Positions 43,175 to 52,103 of a stretch of 64,000 nucleotides of DNA are shown here, one piece after another (the first letter of the stretch is position 1; every line of letters starts with the position of its first letter). A model generated the notes under the pieces. It was not told the DNA's origin. It saw nothing but the letters and a program-made list of their open reading frames with translations, and ran no database searches. This stretch comes from Paracoccaceae bacterium (GTDB lineage Bacteria; Pseudomonadota; Alphaproteobacteria; Rhodobacterales; Rhodobacteraceae), in the NCBI GenBank assembly GCA_027492585.1, contig JAPUEK010000059.1:1-64000 (forward strand), in the 5' to 3' direction. Made by a program: the position numbers and the translations under genes.

Positions 43175-44485
43175 TCAAAGCCCATTGCCGTTCGCGCGGT
43201 CAAGCCGGGCGCGCACGGAAAGTCCGTGCGCCTCAAGGCTTTCGGAGATGGCCAGCCGTTCGGCGGCAGGGCCGATGGCGGCAAGCGCCTCCGGCGTCAT
43301 GCGGGCGAGGGTGGTGCGTTTCAGGAAATCGAGCACCGAGAGCCCGGAGGAGAAACGCGCCGAGCGGGCGGTCGGCAGCACATGGTTCGGCCCGCCGACA
43401 TAATCGCCGATGGCCTCCGGGGTCCAGGCGCCGAGGAAGATCGCCCCGGCATGGGTGATCGCCTCGGCCAGAACCTCCGGCTCGGCGACGCAAAGCTCCA
43501 GATGCTCGGGCGCCACGCGGTTCGAGAGCGCCGCGGCCTCGGCCAGATCGCGGGTGACGATGACGGCGCCATGCACGGACCAGCTCGCCCCGGCGATGGC
43601 GCGGCGCTCCAGCGTTTCGAGCCGCGCCTCGACCGCCGCAACCACCGCGGCGGCAAAAGCCGCATCGGGTGTCAGCAGCAGCGCCTGCGCGCTTTCGTCA
43701 TGTTCCGCCTGGCTCAGGAGATCGAGCGCGATCCAGTCGGGATCGCTGGTGCCATCGGCGATGACGAGGATCTCGGAGGGGCCGGCGATCATGTCGATGC
43801 CGACCTTGCCGAAGACCCGGCGCTTGGCCGCCGCGACATAGGCATTGCCCGGCCCGGTGATCTTGTCCACCGGACGGATGGTCTCCGTCCCGTAGGCGAG
43901 GGCGGCCACCGCCTGCGCCCCGCCGATCCGGTAGACGGTATCGACCCCGGCCAGACGGGCGGCGTAAAGCACCAGCGGATTCACCATCCCGCCGGGCGTC
44001 GGGCAGGTGATCACCAGCCGCTCGACACCGGCGGCCTTGGCCGGGATGGCGTTCATCAGCACCGAGGAGGGATAGGAGGCCAGCCCCCCCGGCACATAAA
44101 GCCCCGCCGCCGAAACCGGCGTCCACCGCCAGCCGAGCATGGCGCCCGAGGGCTCCGTCCAGGAGGCATCCTCCGGCATCTGGCGCTCATGATAGGTGCG
44201 GATGCGGGCCGCGGCGAGTTCAAGCGCCGCGCGATCGTCCGCGGGGACCTTGGCACATTCCGCCGCGATCTCCGCCTCCGAGAAGGCCAGCGTTTCCGGC
44301 GTCAGTTCCAGCCGGTCGAACCGGGCCGTCATCTCGATCACCGCCGCATCGCCGCGCTCGCGCACCGCCGCGATGATCCCGGCCACCGCCGCATCGACAT
44401 CCGGCGCATCCTCGCGCTTCTGGCCGAGAAGATGGGTGAAACGCGCCTCGAAATCGGTGTCGGCGGTGTTGAGGAACTGGGGCAT
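43175..44485 (-). CDS. hisD: Histidinol dehydrogenase
   Basis: 436 residues. The family motifs are AGLYVPGGLASYPSSVLMNA, YRIGGAQAVAALAYGTETI and AGPSEILVIADGTSDPDWIA; the catalytic Glu-His pair is in RVAPEHLELCV, and a zinc-ligand histidine in GPNHVLPTARSARFSSGLSV. It oxidises L-histidinol to histidine in two NAD-dependent steps. The start at 44485 has AGGGAGG upstream and the family N-terminus; an ATG 18 codons upstream is not supported. Confidence 0.96.
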   Translation of the reverse strand: MPQFLNTADTDFEARFTHLLGQKREDAPDVDAAVAGIIAAVRERGDAAVIEMTARFDRLELTPETLAFSEAEIAAECAKVPADDRAALELAAARIRTYHERQMPEDASWTEPSGAMLGWRWTPVSAAGLYVPGGLASYPSSVLMNAIPAKAAGVERLVITCPTPGGMVNPLVLYAARLAGVDTVYRIGGAQAVAALAYGTETIRPVDKITGPGNAYVAAAKRRVFGKVGIDMIAGPSEILVIADGTSDPDWIALDLLSQAEHDESAQALLLTPDAAFAAAVVAAVEARLETLERRAIAGASWSVHGAVIVTRDLAEAAALSNRVAPEHLELCVAEPEVLAEAITHAGAIFLGAWTPEAIGDYVGGPNHVLPTARSARFSSGLSVLDFLKRTTLARMTPEALAAIGPAAERLAISESLEAHGLSVRARLDRANGNGL

Positions 44486-44541
44486 GGCGGGGCCTCCCTT
44501 GCACCCGGCCTGATTAGCGGCGATGGGCGGGGGCTGCAAGA

Positions 44542-44556
44542 AGGGGCTTTGCCCCT
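44542..44556. terminator. Small perfect hairpin upstream of hisD
   Basis: AGGGGC and GCCCCT flank a TTT loop, 57 bases upstream of hisD and downstream of the GlxA-type regulator on the same strand. It may end the regulator transcript. Part of a second repeat element follows at 44604-44636. Confidence 0.45.
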
Positions 44557-44603
44557 CGCGCGTGCCGCGCTCACCCCAGGATATTTGAGCCAGTATGAAA
44601 GGG

Positions 44604-44636
44604 CTTTCTTCTCTTCTGAAATATCCCCCGCGGAGC
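44604..44636. repeat. GGGGATATTTG-family repeat, reverse orientation
   Basis: It begins CTTTCTTCTCTTCTGAAATA and continues TCCCCCGCGGAGCG, the reverse complement of the 18338 and 42083 elements. A partial copy (CCCCAGGATATTTGAG) lies at 44575-44590 in the opposite orientation, making a loose inverted pair. Confidence 0.72.
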
Positions 44637-44702
44637 GCCGCCGGCTCTGGCCGCAGGCCGGAGACGGCTCAAGGGACTTGCGGCGCAAGCCGCGCCTGCG
44701 GA

Positions 44703-45710
44703 TCAGCCGCCGAAATGCGAGAAGCGATAGGGGGAGACGCCGTATTTCGACCGGAAGCTTTTCGAGAAATGCGAGGTCGAGGCATAGCCGCAGGCCACGG
44801 CCACCTCCGTCACCTTCATGTCCGTCTCGGCCAGCAGGGCGCGGCCGCGGGCGAGCCGCAGGTCGTTCATGTAGCGCACCGGGGTCAGCCCGAGGTAGCG
44901 GTTGAAAAGCCGCTCGATCTGGCGGCGCGACAGGGCGAGATGGGCGGCGCAGGCGTCGAGATCGAATTCCTCCTCGATCCGCGCCTCCATGAAGGCGGCG
45001 GCCTGCAGCAGCTTGTCATGGCGGGTGCCGAGCCGGGCGGCGAGGGAGGTGGTCTGGTGATCCTCCTCCTGGCGGCGCTGGGTGAGGAGGCACATGTTCA
45101 TCACCTCCTGGCTCAGCCGCGCGCCGAAACGGTCGTGGATCAGCTTCAGCATCAGATCGGCGGCGGCGACCCCGCCGGCGCAGGTCATCACCCGGTCCTC
45201 GATGGTGAAGACCTGCCGGGCCGGTTGCAGATCGGGATAGGTTTCGGAGAAGCCCTCGATATTCTCCCAGTGCAGGGTGAAGCGGCGGCCCTTCAGGATG
45301 CCGGCGCGGGCCAGGGCATAGGCTCCGGTACAGAGCCCGCCCACCACGCGCCCCCGCCGCCAGAGCCCGCGCAGCCAATCCGACAGCGCGGGAGAAGCCT
45401 TGCCCTCCGGCTCCACGCCCGAGCAGATCAGCACGATACCCTCGGGCGTCGTTCCCGCCCAGTCCCCGTCGGTCACCACCGGCACGCCGTTGGAGCAGGC
45501 GACGGGCAGCCCGCCCTCCGACAGCACCTGCCAGCGGAACAGGATCTGCCCCGTCAGCTGGTTGGCGATCCGCAAGGGCTCGATGGCCGAGGAAAAGGCC
45601 AGCATGGTGAACTTCGGCAGCAGCACGAAGCTGACCGCGACGGGCTCCGTCACGGCGGGCAGGACGACATGGGCGACGCCCTTGGCGACATATTTCTGTG
45701 CGTCGGTCAT
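44703..45710 (-). CDS. GlxA-family AraC-type transcriptional regulator
   Basis: 335 residues. The N-terminal DJ-1/PfpI-like domain (VSFVLLPKFTMLAFSSAIEP, then GGLCTGAYALARAGILKG) is followed by two AraC-type helix-turn-helix motifs (LDACAAHLALSRRQIERLFN and VTEVAVACGYASTSHFSKSF). This architecture is used by regulators of betaine, carnitine and amino-acid catabolism (GbdR, CdhR, ArgR). No obvious target lies alongside; metG upstream on the same strand is unlikely to be one. The methyltransferase at 60.9 kb could be, but this is a guess. Confidence 0.92.
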   Translation of the reverse strand: MTDAQKYVAKGVAHVVLPAVTEPVAVSFVLLPKFTMLAFSSAIEPLRIANQLTGQILFRWQVLSEGGLPVACSNGVPVVTDGDWAGTTPEGIVLICSGVEPEGKASPALSDWLRGLWRRGRVVGGLCTGAYALARAGILKGRRFTLHWENIEGFSETYPDLQPARQVFTIEDRVMTCAGGVAAADLMLKLIHDRFGARLSQEVMNMCLLTQRRQEEDHQTTSLAARLGTRHDKLLQAAAFMEARIEEEFDLDACAAHLALSRRQIERLFNRYLGLTPVRYMNDLRLARGRALLAETDMKVTEVAVACGYASTSHFSKSFRSKYGVSPYRFSHFGG

Positions 45711-45758
45711 CCGGCCATCCTAGCCGAATTCATTCCGCCGCGCATCAGGAACCGGGCC

Positions 45759-47477
45759 TCAGCCGCGTACGCCCGAGAAGCGGGCCTGCCAGTCGGCGCG
45801 CTCCTCGTCGGTGATCTTGCGGAAGAGGTTCTCCGGCACCGAGAACGCCGCCCCGGCGGGCAGGGCGCGCATGGCCTCGGAGATGTTTTCGGGCCAGGTC
45901 CAGTCGGTCGAATGGACCGCCGCCATCATCGCTTCGGCCGCATCGGGGATGAAGGGCGAGGACAGGATCGCATAGACGCGGATCAGGTTCAGCGCGAGGC
46001 GGATCTGGGCCTGCGCCTGCTCCGGATCGGTCTTCACCACCGTCCAGGGGGCGGAGGCTTGCAGGTATTCATTGCCGATCACCCAGATCGCGCGCAGTTC
46101 GGCCGCGGCCTTGCGGACCTCCATCTGCGCCATCAGCCCGGAATATTCGGCGATGCGCGTGCCGAGGTCGGCGATCAGCGCCGCCTCCTGTGCGCCGAAG
46201 CTGCCCCCGGCCGGGATCGTGTCGCCGAATTTCGACTTGGCGAATTTGGTGACGCGGCTGACGAGATTGCCCAGCACATCGGCCAGATCCTTGTTCACCG
46301 AGGCCTGGAAATTCTCCCAGGTGAATTCGGCATCCGAGGATTCGGGCGCGTGGCTAAGGAGCCACCACCGCCAGTAATCGGCGGGCAGGATCGACAGGGC
46401 CTGATCCATGAACACCCCGCGCCCGCGCGAGGTGGAGAACTGGCCGCCGTCGTAATTCAGGTAGTTGAAGCTTTTCAGGTAGTCGACAAGCTTCCACGGC
46501 TCGCCCGAGCCGATGATCGTCGCCGGGAAGGACAGGGTGTGGAACGGCACGTTGTCCTTGCCCATGAACTGGTAATAGGTCACGTCGTCGGCGCCCTTGT
46601 CGGTGCGCCACCAGCGTTGCCAGGCCTCGTCCCCGAGGCCCTTCGCATCGGCCCATTCGGCGGCGCAGGCGATGTATTCGATCGGGGCATCGAACCAGAC
46701 GTAGAAGACCTTGCCCTCCATCCCCGGCCAGGGCGCGTCGCCCTTCTGCACCGGGATGCCCCAGTGCAGGTCGCGGGTGATGCCGCGGTCCTGCAAGCCG
46801 TCGCCGTCGTTCAGCCATTTCTTGGCGATGGAGGTCGTCAGGATCGGCCAGTCGGCCTTGCTGTCGATCCAGGCCTCCAGCTGGTCCTTCAGGGCGCGCT
46901 GCATCAGGTAAAGGTGCTTGGTTTCGCGCACTTCGAGATTGGTGGAGCCGGAGATGGTCGAGTGGGGATTGATCAGGTCGGTCGGGTCAAGCTGCTTGGT
47001 GCAGTTGTCGCACTGGTCGCCACGGGCGGAATCATAGCCGCAGTTCGGGCAGGTGCCTTCGATGTAGCGATCGGGCAGGAAGCGGTTGTCGTCGATGGAA
47101 AAGATCATCTTTTCCGAGACTTCGCGGATCAGGCCCTGCGCGTCGAGCTGGCCTGCGAAATGCTGGGTCAGCCGGTGGTTGCGCGCGCTCGACGAGCGGC
47201 CGAAATGGTCGAAGGACAGCCGGAAGCCGCGGGCGATCCCGGCCTGCACCTCATGCATTTCGGCGCAATATTCGGCCACCGGCTTGCCCGCCTTGGCCGC
47301 GGCCAGTTCCGCCGGGGTGCCGTGCTCGTCGGTGGCGCAGAGGAACATGACCTCATGGCCGCGCGCCCGGTTGTAGCGGGCGAAGAGGTCCGCCGGAAGC
47401 TGGGAGCCGACGAGGTTGCCCAGATGCTTGATGCCGTTGATGTAGGGGATGGCGGAGGTGATGAGAATCCGTGCCAT
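45759..47477 (-). CDS. metG: Methionyl-tRNA synthetase
   Basis: 572 residues. The N-terminal HIGH-like motif is in [20 protein letters not shown], the zinc-knuckle cysteines are in [17 protein letters not shown], and the KMSKS-equivalent loop reads [20 protein letters not shown], a variant known in some bacterial and archaeal-like MetRS. The C-terminal anticodon-binding helical domain is complete, without the extra tRNA-binding domain of longer MetRS. The enzyme charges tRNA-Met. The ATG gives the standard start. Confidence 0.97.
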   Translation of the reverse strand: MARILITSAIPYINGIKHLGNLVGSQLPADLFARYNRARGHEVMFLCATDEHGTPAELAAAKAGKPVAEYCAEMHEVQAGIARGFRLSFDHFGRSSSARNHRLTQHFAGQLDAQGLIREVSEKMIFSIDDNRFLPDRYIEGTCPNCGYDSARGDQCDNCTKQLDPTDLINPHSTISGSTNLEVRETKHLYLMQRALKDQLEAWIDSKADWPILTTSIAKKWLNDGDGLQDRGITRDLHWGIPVQKGDAPWPGMEGKVFYVWFDAPIEYIACAAEWADAKGLGDEAWQRWWRTDKGADDVTYYQFMGKDNVPFHTLSFPATIIGSGEPWKLVDYLKSFNYLNYDGGQFSTSRGRGVFMDQALSILPADYWRWWLLSHAPESSDAEFTWENFQASVNKDLADVLGNLVSRVTKFAKSKFGDTIPAGGSFGAQEAALIADLGTRIAEYSGLMAQMEVRKAAAELRAIWVIGNEYLQASAPWTVVKTDPEQAQAQIRLALNLIRVYAILSSPFIPDAAEAMMAAVHSTDWTWPENISEAMRALPAGAAFSVPENLFRKITDEERADWQARFSGVRG

Positions 47478-47627
47478 GACGCGCCCTTTCCGCAGAGGTT
47501 CGCGCGGGATTTAGCGCGGGAACGCGCCAAGGGCCAGAGCTTTGAGGGTCAAGAGCTTGCGAGAGGCGGGATGGGCAGGATTGCTCCTCCTGCGGGGGGG
47601 CGCCGGGATGGAATGTTGCCTCCCGTA

Positions 47628-47648
47628 GGATGGGCAATCTGCCCATCC
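47628..47648. terminator. Perfect hairpin between SDR and metG
   Basis: GGATGGGCA and TGCCCATCC form nine pairs around ATC, between the metG start and the SDR stop. An imperfect related stretch (GGGATGGGCAGG) is 60 bases away at 47569. The same GGATGGGC stem occurs at 29147-29170. Confidence 0.45.
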
Positions 47649-47673
47649 CCGCCCCATTCCCTGCGCGCGGCCC

Positions 47674-48417
47674 TCATTGCGCCGTATAGCCGCCATCCAC
47701 CAGATGATAGCTGCCGGTGATGAAGCCCGCCTGATCCGACAGGAGGAACAGCGTCAGCGCCGCCACCTCCTCCGGGGTGCCGAGCCGCCCGATAGGATGC
47801 ACGGCGACGAGCGCCTCCTTGGCGCCCGGCGGCAGGCCATCGAGCAGCGGCGTGTCGATGAAGGCCGGGCCGATGGAATTCACCCGGATGCCCTTGGCGC
47901 TGTACTCGAGCGCGGCGTTCTTCGTCAGCCCCACCACCGCATGTTTCGCCGCGACATAGGCGGGGGCATTGGCAAAGCCGACCGAACCGAGGATGGAGGC
48001 GATGTTGACGATGGCGCCCTTGCCGGTCTTCAGCATTTCGGGGATGGCGAAGCGCATCCCGTAGAACACCCCGTCAAGGTTGATGCCCATGACATGACGC
48101 CAGCCCTCCAGCGGATAGTCCCCGACCGGAGCCGACGGCCCGCCGATGCCGGCATTGTTCACCAGAAGGTCGATGGCGCCGCCGAAGGCCACGGTCTTGG
48201 CGACCATGCCCTCCACCGCCTGCGGATCGGCCACATCGCCGCCGATGGCAAGCGCCTGCGGCCCGATGCCGGCGGCGACGGCTTCGGCCTTGGCAAGGCC
48301 GATGTCCTGCACCACCACCCTGGCCCCGGCCTTGGCAAGAGCCACGGCGATGGCCGCGCCGATTCCCGATCCGGCCCCGGTGACAAGGGCGGTCTTGCCT
48401 GCGAAGGAAATCTCCAT
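47674..48417 (-). CDS. Short-chain dehydrogenase/reductase
   Basis: 247 residues. The nucleotide motif is ALVTGAGSGIGAAIAVALAK, the NNAGIGG motif is present, and the catalytic tyrosine-lysine is in AYVAAKHAVVGLTKNAAL. It is a classical NAD(P)-dependent SDR, like 3-oxoacyl-ACP reductase or sugar/alcohol dehydrogenases; the substrate is unknown. SD is not strong. It follows an MFS carrier on the same strand after 81 bases. Confidence 0.9.
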   Translation of the reverse strand: MEISFAGKTALVTGAGSGIGAAIAVALAKAGARVVVQDIGLAKAEAVAAGIGPQALAIGGDVADPQAVEGMVAKTVAFGGAIDLLVNNAGIGGPSAPVGDYPLEGWRHVMGINLDGVFYGMRFAIPEMLKTGKGAIVNIASILGSVGFANAPAYVAAKHAVVGLTKNAALEYSAKGIRVNSIGPAFIDTPLLDGLPPGAKEALVAVHPIGRLGTPEEVAALTLFLLSDQAGFITGSYHLVDGGYTAQ

Positions 48418-48498
48418 CTCGTCTGCTCCTCTGTTCAGCCTGTTCGCAGCACAGGATAGCCGCTGCGGCGCTCCGCGCCTTGACCTGCCTCAAACCGC

Positions 48499-49719
48499 TC
48501 AGCGGTCGCGGAAGCGCCCCAGAAGCCGCCCGATCAGGAAGGAGGTGCGCGGCTCGTAGGTGTAGGGGGTGCGCGGGCCGGGGGCAGGGCGGGCGCGCAT
48601 CCGCGCGATGCCGAAGGCGATGAGCAGGATATGGGCCGCCGCGATCATTCCGAACATCGCCGCCGGTCCCGCACGGTCGATGAGGACGGAGGCAAGGAGC
48701 GGGCTTGCGATGGCCCCGACCGCGTAAAGGAACATCAGAGCGGCAGAAAGCTCCACCCGCTCAAGGGGCTGGGCGAAGTCATGGGCATGGGCGGTGGAGA
48801 CGGAATAGACCGGCAGCGTCGCAAAGCCGAAGGCGGCGATGGTCAGGTAATTGGCCCATGGCCCGTGACCCGCGAGCGCCACCGAAGCGGCCGAGGTCAT
48901 GACCGCCAGCACGGAGAGCCAGATCAGCACCAGTCTGCGGTCGAACTTGTCGGCCACCCAGCCGACCGGCACCTGGGCGAGCGCGCCGCCGATCACATAG
49001 GCGGCGAGGAACAGCGCGATCTGGTCGGCGCGCAGCCCCACCTCCAGCCCGTAGATCGGCCCGACCATGCGGAAGGCGGCCCCGCCGACGCCCGACACCA
49101 CCACCCCCGCCGCCGCCAGGGGCGACATGCGCCAGGCGAGCGCCGGGCGCAGCCGCGGCGCCTCCGGCGTGTCGGGGGCCTCGGCCCTGGTCAGCGTCAG
49201 CGGGAAGATCGCCGCGCAGAGCAGCAGCGCGAGGATGTTGTAGGAGACGAAGGAGGCCGGCTCCAGCACCCCGATCACCAGCTGCGCGGCCAGCGAGCCG
49301 GTGATGTCCACCACCCGGTAGACCCCCATGGCGCGGCCGCGCGTCTCGTTCGTGACCTTGGATTGCAGCCAGGCCTCGATGATCGTGTAGGCGCCCGCCA
49401 CGCAAAGCCCGGCCCCCATCCGCAGGATTCCCCAGACCAGCGGGTCGATCCAGAGCATATGGGCGAGAATCCCGATGGTCCCGGCCCCCACGAAGGCCGC
49501 GAAGGCGCGGGAATGGCCGACCTCTCCCATCAGCCGTGGCGCCCACCAGCACCCGATGAAGAAGCCGAAGAAATGCGCCGAGCCGAGAAAGCCGATCTCG
49601 GTTCTGGTGAAGCCCAGCACCGCGCCCGACAGCGCGTCGAGCGGCGCCACCCCGCCCGCCCCGAGTTGTAACAGGAGGACGGACAGGAACAGGGCCGCAA
49701 AGGAAACCAGAAGGCGCAT
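48499..49719 (-). CDS. MFS transporter (YcaD/UMF-like)
   Basis: 406 residues with twelve predicted membrane helices in two halves. Family-type loops are seen: GFTRTEIGFLGSAHFFGFFI at the start, and TNETRGRAMGVYRVVDITGS between helices 4 and 5. The start at 49719 places the first helix (LLVSFAALFLSVLLLQLGAG) near the N-terminus. It is an inner-membrane secondary carrier; the substrate is unknown. The long upstream extension is not supported. Confidence 0.9.
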   Translation of the reverse strand: MRLLVSFAALFLSVLLLQLGAGGVAPLDALSGAVLGFTRTEIGFLGSAHFFGFFIGCWWAPRLMGEVGHSRAFAAFVGAGTIGILAHMLWIDPLVWGILRMGAGLCVAGAYTIIEAWLQSKVTNETRGRAMGVYRVVDITGSLAAQLVIGVLEPASFVSYNILALLLCAAIFPLTLTRAEAPDTPEAPRLRPALAWRMSPLAAAGVVVSGVGGAAFRMVGPIYGLEVGLRADQIALFLAAYVIGGALAQVPVGWVADKFDRRLVLIWLSVLAVMTSAASVALAGHGPWANYLTIAAFGFATLPVYSVSTAHAHDFAQPLERVELSAALMFLYAVGAIASPLLASVLIDRAGPAAMFGMIAAAHILLIAFGIARMRARPAPGPRTPYTYEPRTSFLIGRLLGRFRDR

Positions 49720-49877
49720 GGCCCCACCCTGACCGCTGCCGCGCGTCCGGTAAAGCCCAGATCCGGCTCCATTCCGAGAGCAACTTCCCGTCAACCCGGC
49801 AGCCTCGCCCTTGAACCGGGCGCGCAAACCGCCGCATCATGGGGCGAATACCTTCGGCAAATACCACGGAGAGCCCC

Positions 49878-50918
49878 ATGCAGAAGCTGCCCCTCGGCCA
49901 GACCGGCCTTCAGGTTTCCGAAATCTGTCTCGGCACCATGACCTGGGGCAGCCAGAACACCGAAGCCGAGGGTCACGCCCAGGCCGATTTCGCGCTCGAT
50001 CAGGGCGTGACCTTCTGGGACACGGCGGAAATGTATCCGGTGAACCCGGTCGCGGCCGAAACCGTCGGGAGGACGGAGGAGATCATCGGCTCCTGGCTGG
50101 CCGCGCGCGGCGGTCGTGACCGGCTGGTGCTGGCAACCAAGGTCACGGGGGGCGGGATGGCCGCGGTGCGGGACGGTGCGCCGCTGACCGGGGCCATCCT
50201 GCGCGAGGCGCTCGAAGGTTCGCTCCGCCGGCTCGGGACGGATCATGTGGAGCTTTACCAGATCCACTGGCCGAACCGCGATGCCTACCACTTCCGCGAC
50301 ATCTGGAACTTCGCGCCGCGTCCGCTGAAAGCCGAGACCGAGGCGCATATGCGCGACGTGCTCGCCACCGCCGCCGATCTGATCGCCGAGGGCAAGATCG
50401 GCCATATCGCTCTGTCCAACGAAAGCGTGTGGGGGGCGGCGAAATGGCTGGAACTGGCCGCGCGCGAGGGCCTGCCGCGCATGGCGACGGTGCAGAACGA
50501 ATATTCGCTCCTCTGCCGGCAGTTCGACAGCGACTGGGCGGAGTTTTCGGTGATGGAGGATCTGCCGCTTCTGGCCTTCTCGCCGCTGGCGGCGGGCATC
50601 CTTTCGGGCAAATACGCCGGCAACGTGATCCCCGAAGGCTCGCGCCGGTCGCGCAATGAAACGCTGTCGGGGCGGATCACGCCGCAGGTTTTCCCCGCGG
50701 TGGCGGCCTATCTCGGCATTGCCGCGCGCCACGGGCTCGATCCGTGCCAGATGGCGATCGCCTTCTGCCGCAGCCGGCCCTTCCCCTGCATCCCGATCAT
50801 CGGCGCCCGTGATCTCGGGCAGCTTGCGACTGACATCGGGGCCGCCGGGATGGTGCTTTCGCCGGAGGTGCTTGCCGAGATCGACGCGGTGCATCGCGCC
50901 CATCCGATGCCCTATTGA
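49878..50918 (+). CDS. Aldo/keto reductase (Tas-like)
   Basis: 346 residues. The family opening LPLGQTGLQVSEICLGTMTW, the catalytic tyrosine in TAEMYPVNPVAAETVGRTEE, and YQIHWPNRDAYHFRDIWNF are diagnostic of the Tas subgroup of AKRs. These TIM-barrel enzymes reduce aldehydes with NADPH. The start at 49878 gives the family N-terminus and has GGAGAG upstream. It is divergent from the MFS carrier across 158 bases. Confidence 0.92.
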   Translation: MQKLPLGQTGLQVSEICLGTMTWGSQNTEAEGHAQADFALDQGVTFWDTAEMYPVNPVAAETVGRTEEIIGSWLAARGGRDRLVLATKVTGGGMAAVRDGAPLTGAILREALEGSLRRLGTDHVELYQIHWPNRDAYHFRDIWNFAPRPLKAETEAHMRDVLATAADLIAEGKIGHIALSNESVWGAAKWLELAAREGLPRMATVQNEYSLLCRQFDSDWAEFSVMEDLPLLAFSPLAAGILSGKYAGNVIPEGSRRSRNETLSGRITPQVFPAVAAYLGIAARHGLDPCQMAIAFCRSRPFPCIPIIGARDLGQLATDIGAAGMVLSPEVLAEIDAVHRAHPMPY

Positions 50919-50984
50919 GGCTTGCGGAACGGAGCCGCCTCGGGCCATCTGGCCGGGTGTAGTCTGGTTTGTCGGGGGATGGGG

Positions 50985-51548
50985 ATGCGGAACTTCTGCC
51001 TTGTGTTGCTGGTGACTGCCCTTGCGGCCTGCGTCGGCGGCAAAACCCCGCCGCCAAAGGAAAACCCGATCATCGGCGGGGCGATCTCCACGACCTCGCT
51101 TGATGGTCCGGCCCTGCCCGGCGCCTCCCCCGGCGGGGCGGACAAGCCCGCGGTTCCGCCTGCCGATCCCGCCGGAGCCGGGGCGGGAACGGGACCTGCC
51201 GCCAAGCCCGCGGCCCCGGCGCCCGTGGCACCCGATCCAGCGAAACCGGATGCCGCCGGCACTAGGCCCGCCCCCGATCTTGCCGTCCAGACCCCGCCGC
51301 CCGCGCCCGCCTCGCCCGAAGAGGCGGCCTGCCAGAAGTCCGGCGGGACCTGGGCCAATGCCGGGGGCAAGGCGCTGCGCTCCTGCGTGCATGTGACGAA
51401 GGATGCCGGCAAGCAATGCCGCAAGTCCAGCCAGTGCGACGGGCTTTGCCTTGCCCGATCAGGGAGTTGCGCGCCGATCAAGCCGCTTTTCGGGTGCAAC
51501 GAAATCTATCAGGACGACGGCGCGCGGGTGACATTGTGCATCGACTGA
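50985..51548 (+). CDS. Pro/Ala-rich lipoprotein with cysteine-rich C-terminus
   Basis: 187 residues. A lipoprotein signal (CLVLLVTALAAC, lipid-modified cysteine near residue 16) is followed by about 90 residues of Pro/Ala/Gly-rich linker and then a compact C-terminal domain with eight cysteines, e.g. CVHVTKDAGKQCRKSSQCDG and LCLARSGSCAPIKPLFGC. The cysteines probably pair, so the domain is periplasmic. The function is unknown. Start 50985 was chosen because GGGGGATGGGG precedes it; 50979 and 50922 are also in frame. It overlaps the lipocalin-like gene. Confidence 0.82.
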   Translation: MRNFCLVLLVTALAACVGGKTPPPKENPIIGGAISTTSLDGPALPGASPGGADKPAVPPADPAGAGAGTGPAAKPAAPAPVAPDPAKPDAAGTRPAPDLAVQTPPPAPASPEEAACQKSGGTWANAGGKALRSCVHVTKDAGKQCRKSSQCDGLCLARSGSCAPIKPLFGCNEIYQDDGARVTLCID

Positions 51549-52045
51549 GCCGCGCCGCGAAAGCTCCGTTTCTGGCGCTTGGCCTGCTTCTGGCCGGCTG
51601 TGTGGCCACGAAAGGGCCGGAAATGACGGGCAGCTACCGTGCGCCCGGCCAGATCTATTCCTCTGCCGTCCTCGACACCTCCCGTCTGGCCGGGCGCTGG
51701 CAGCAGGTGGCGGGTTTCGGGCCGGAAGGGGCCTGCAAACCCGGCGGGGTGGAGATTTCGCCCGGCGGTCAGGCGCTCTGGCGGCTCTGCCTGTCCGGAG
51801 CAGAGGTCAAGGGCAATGCGCCGATGAAGCCCACGGGGCCGGGTCGCTTCGATGTCGGCGGGCAGGAGTGGTGGGTGCTCTGGGCCGATGGCGACTACCG
51901 GACGCTGGTGATCGGCACGCCCTCGGGGCGCTTCGGCTTCATCCTGAACCGGGGCAGGATCTCGTCGGACCGGCTGGTGGCGGCGAAGGAAATCCTCGAC
52001 TGGAACGGCTACGACCTGAGCAGGCTTCAGGTCTATTCGCGCTGA
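51536..52045 (+). CDS. Lipocalin-like lipoprotein
   Basis: About 169 residues from a GTG that overlaps the previous stop. A lipobox (LALGLLLAGC) is followed by a single lipocalin-like barrel with SRLAGRWQQVAGFGPEGACK near its start and FILNRGRISSDRLVAAKEIL near the end, similar in plan to Blc. Bacterial lipocalins bind small lipids or hydrophobic compounds in the periplasm. Start choice is uncertain because the ribosome site is weak, but the signal begins immediately after this GTG. Confidence 0.78.
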   Translation: MHRLSRAAKAPFLALGLLLAGCVATKGPEMTGSYRAPGQIYSSAVLDTSRLAGRWQQVAGFGPEGACKPGGVEISPGGQALWRLCLSGAEVKGNAPMKPTGPGRFDVGGQEWWVLWADGDYRTLVIGTPSGRFGFILNRGRISSDRLVAAKEILDWNGYDLSRLQVYSR

Positions 52046-52103
52046 GGGCTTATGATTTTCCGATAAATTGAAGGGTGAATAGACCGGAGCATAGGCCTCT
52101 CTT

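Noticed and set aside
44595-47720. 1041-codon plus-strand frame opposite the GlxA regulator and metG
   Set aside because: It is antisense to two strongly supported genes.
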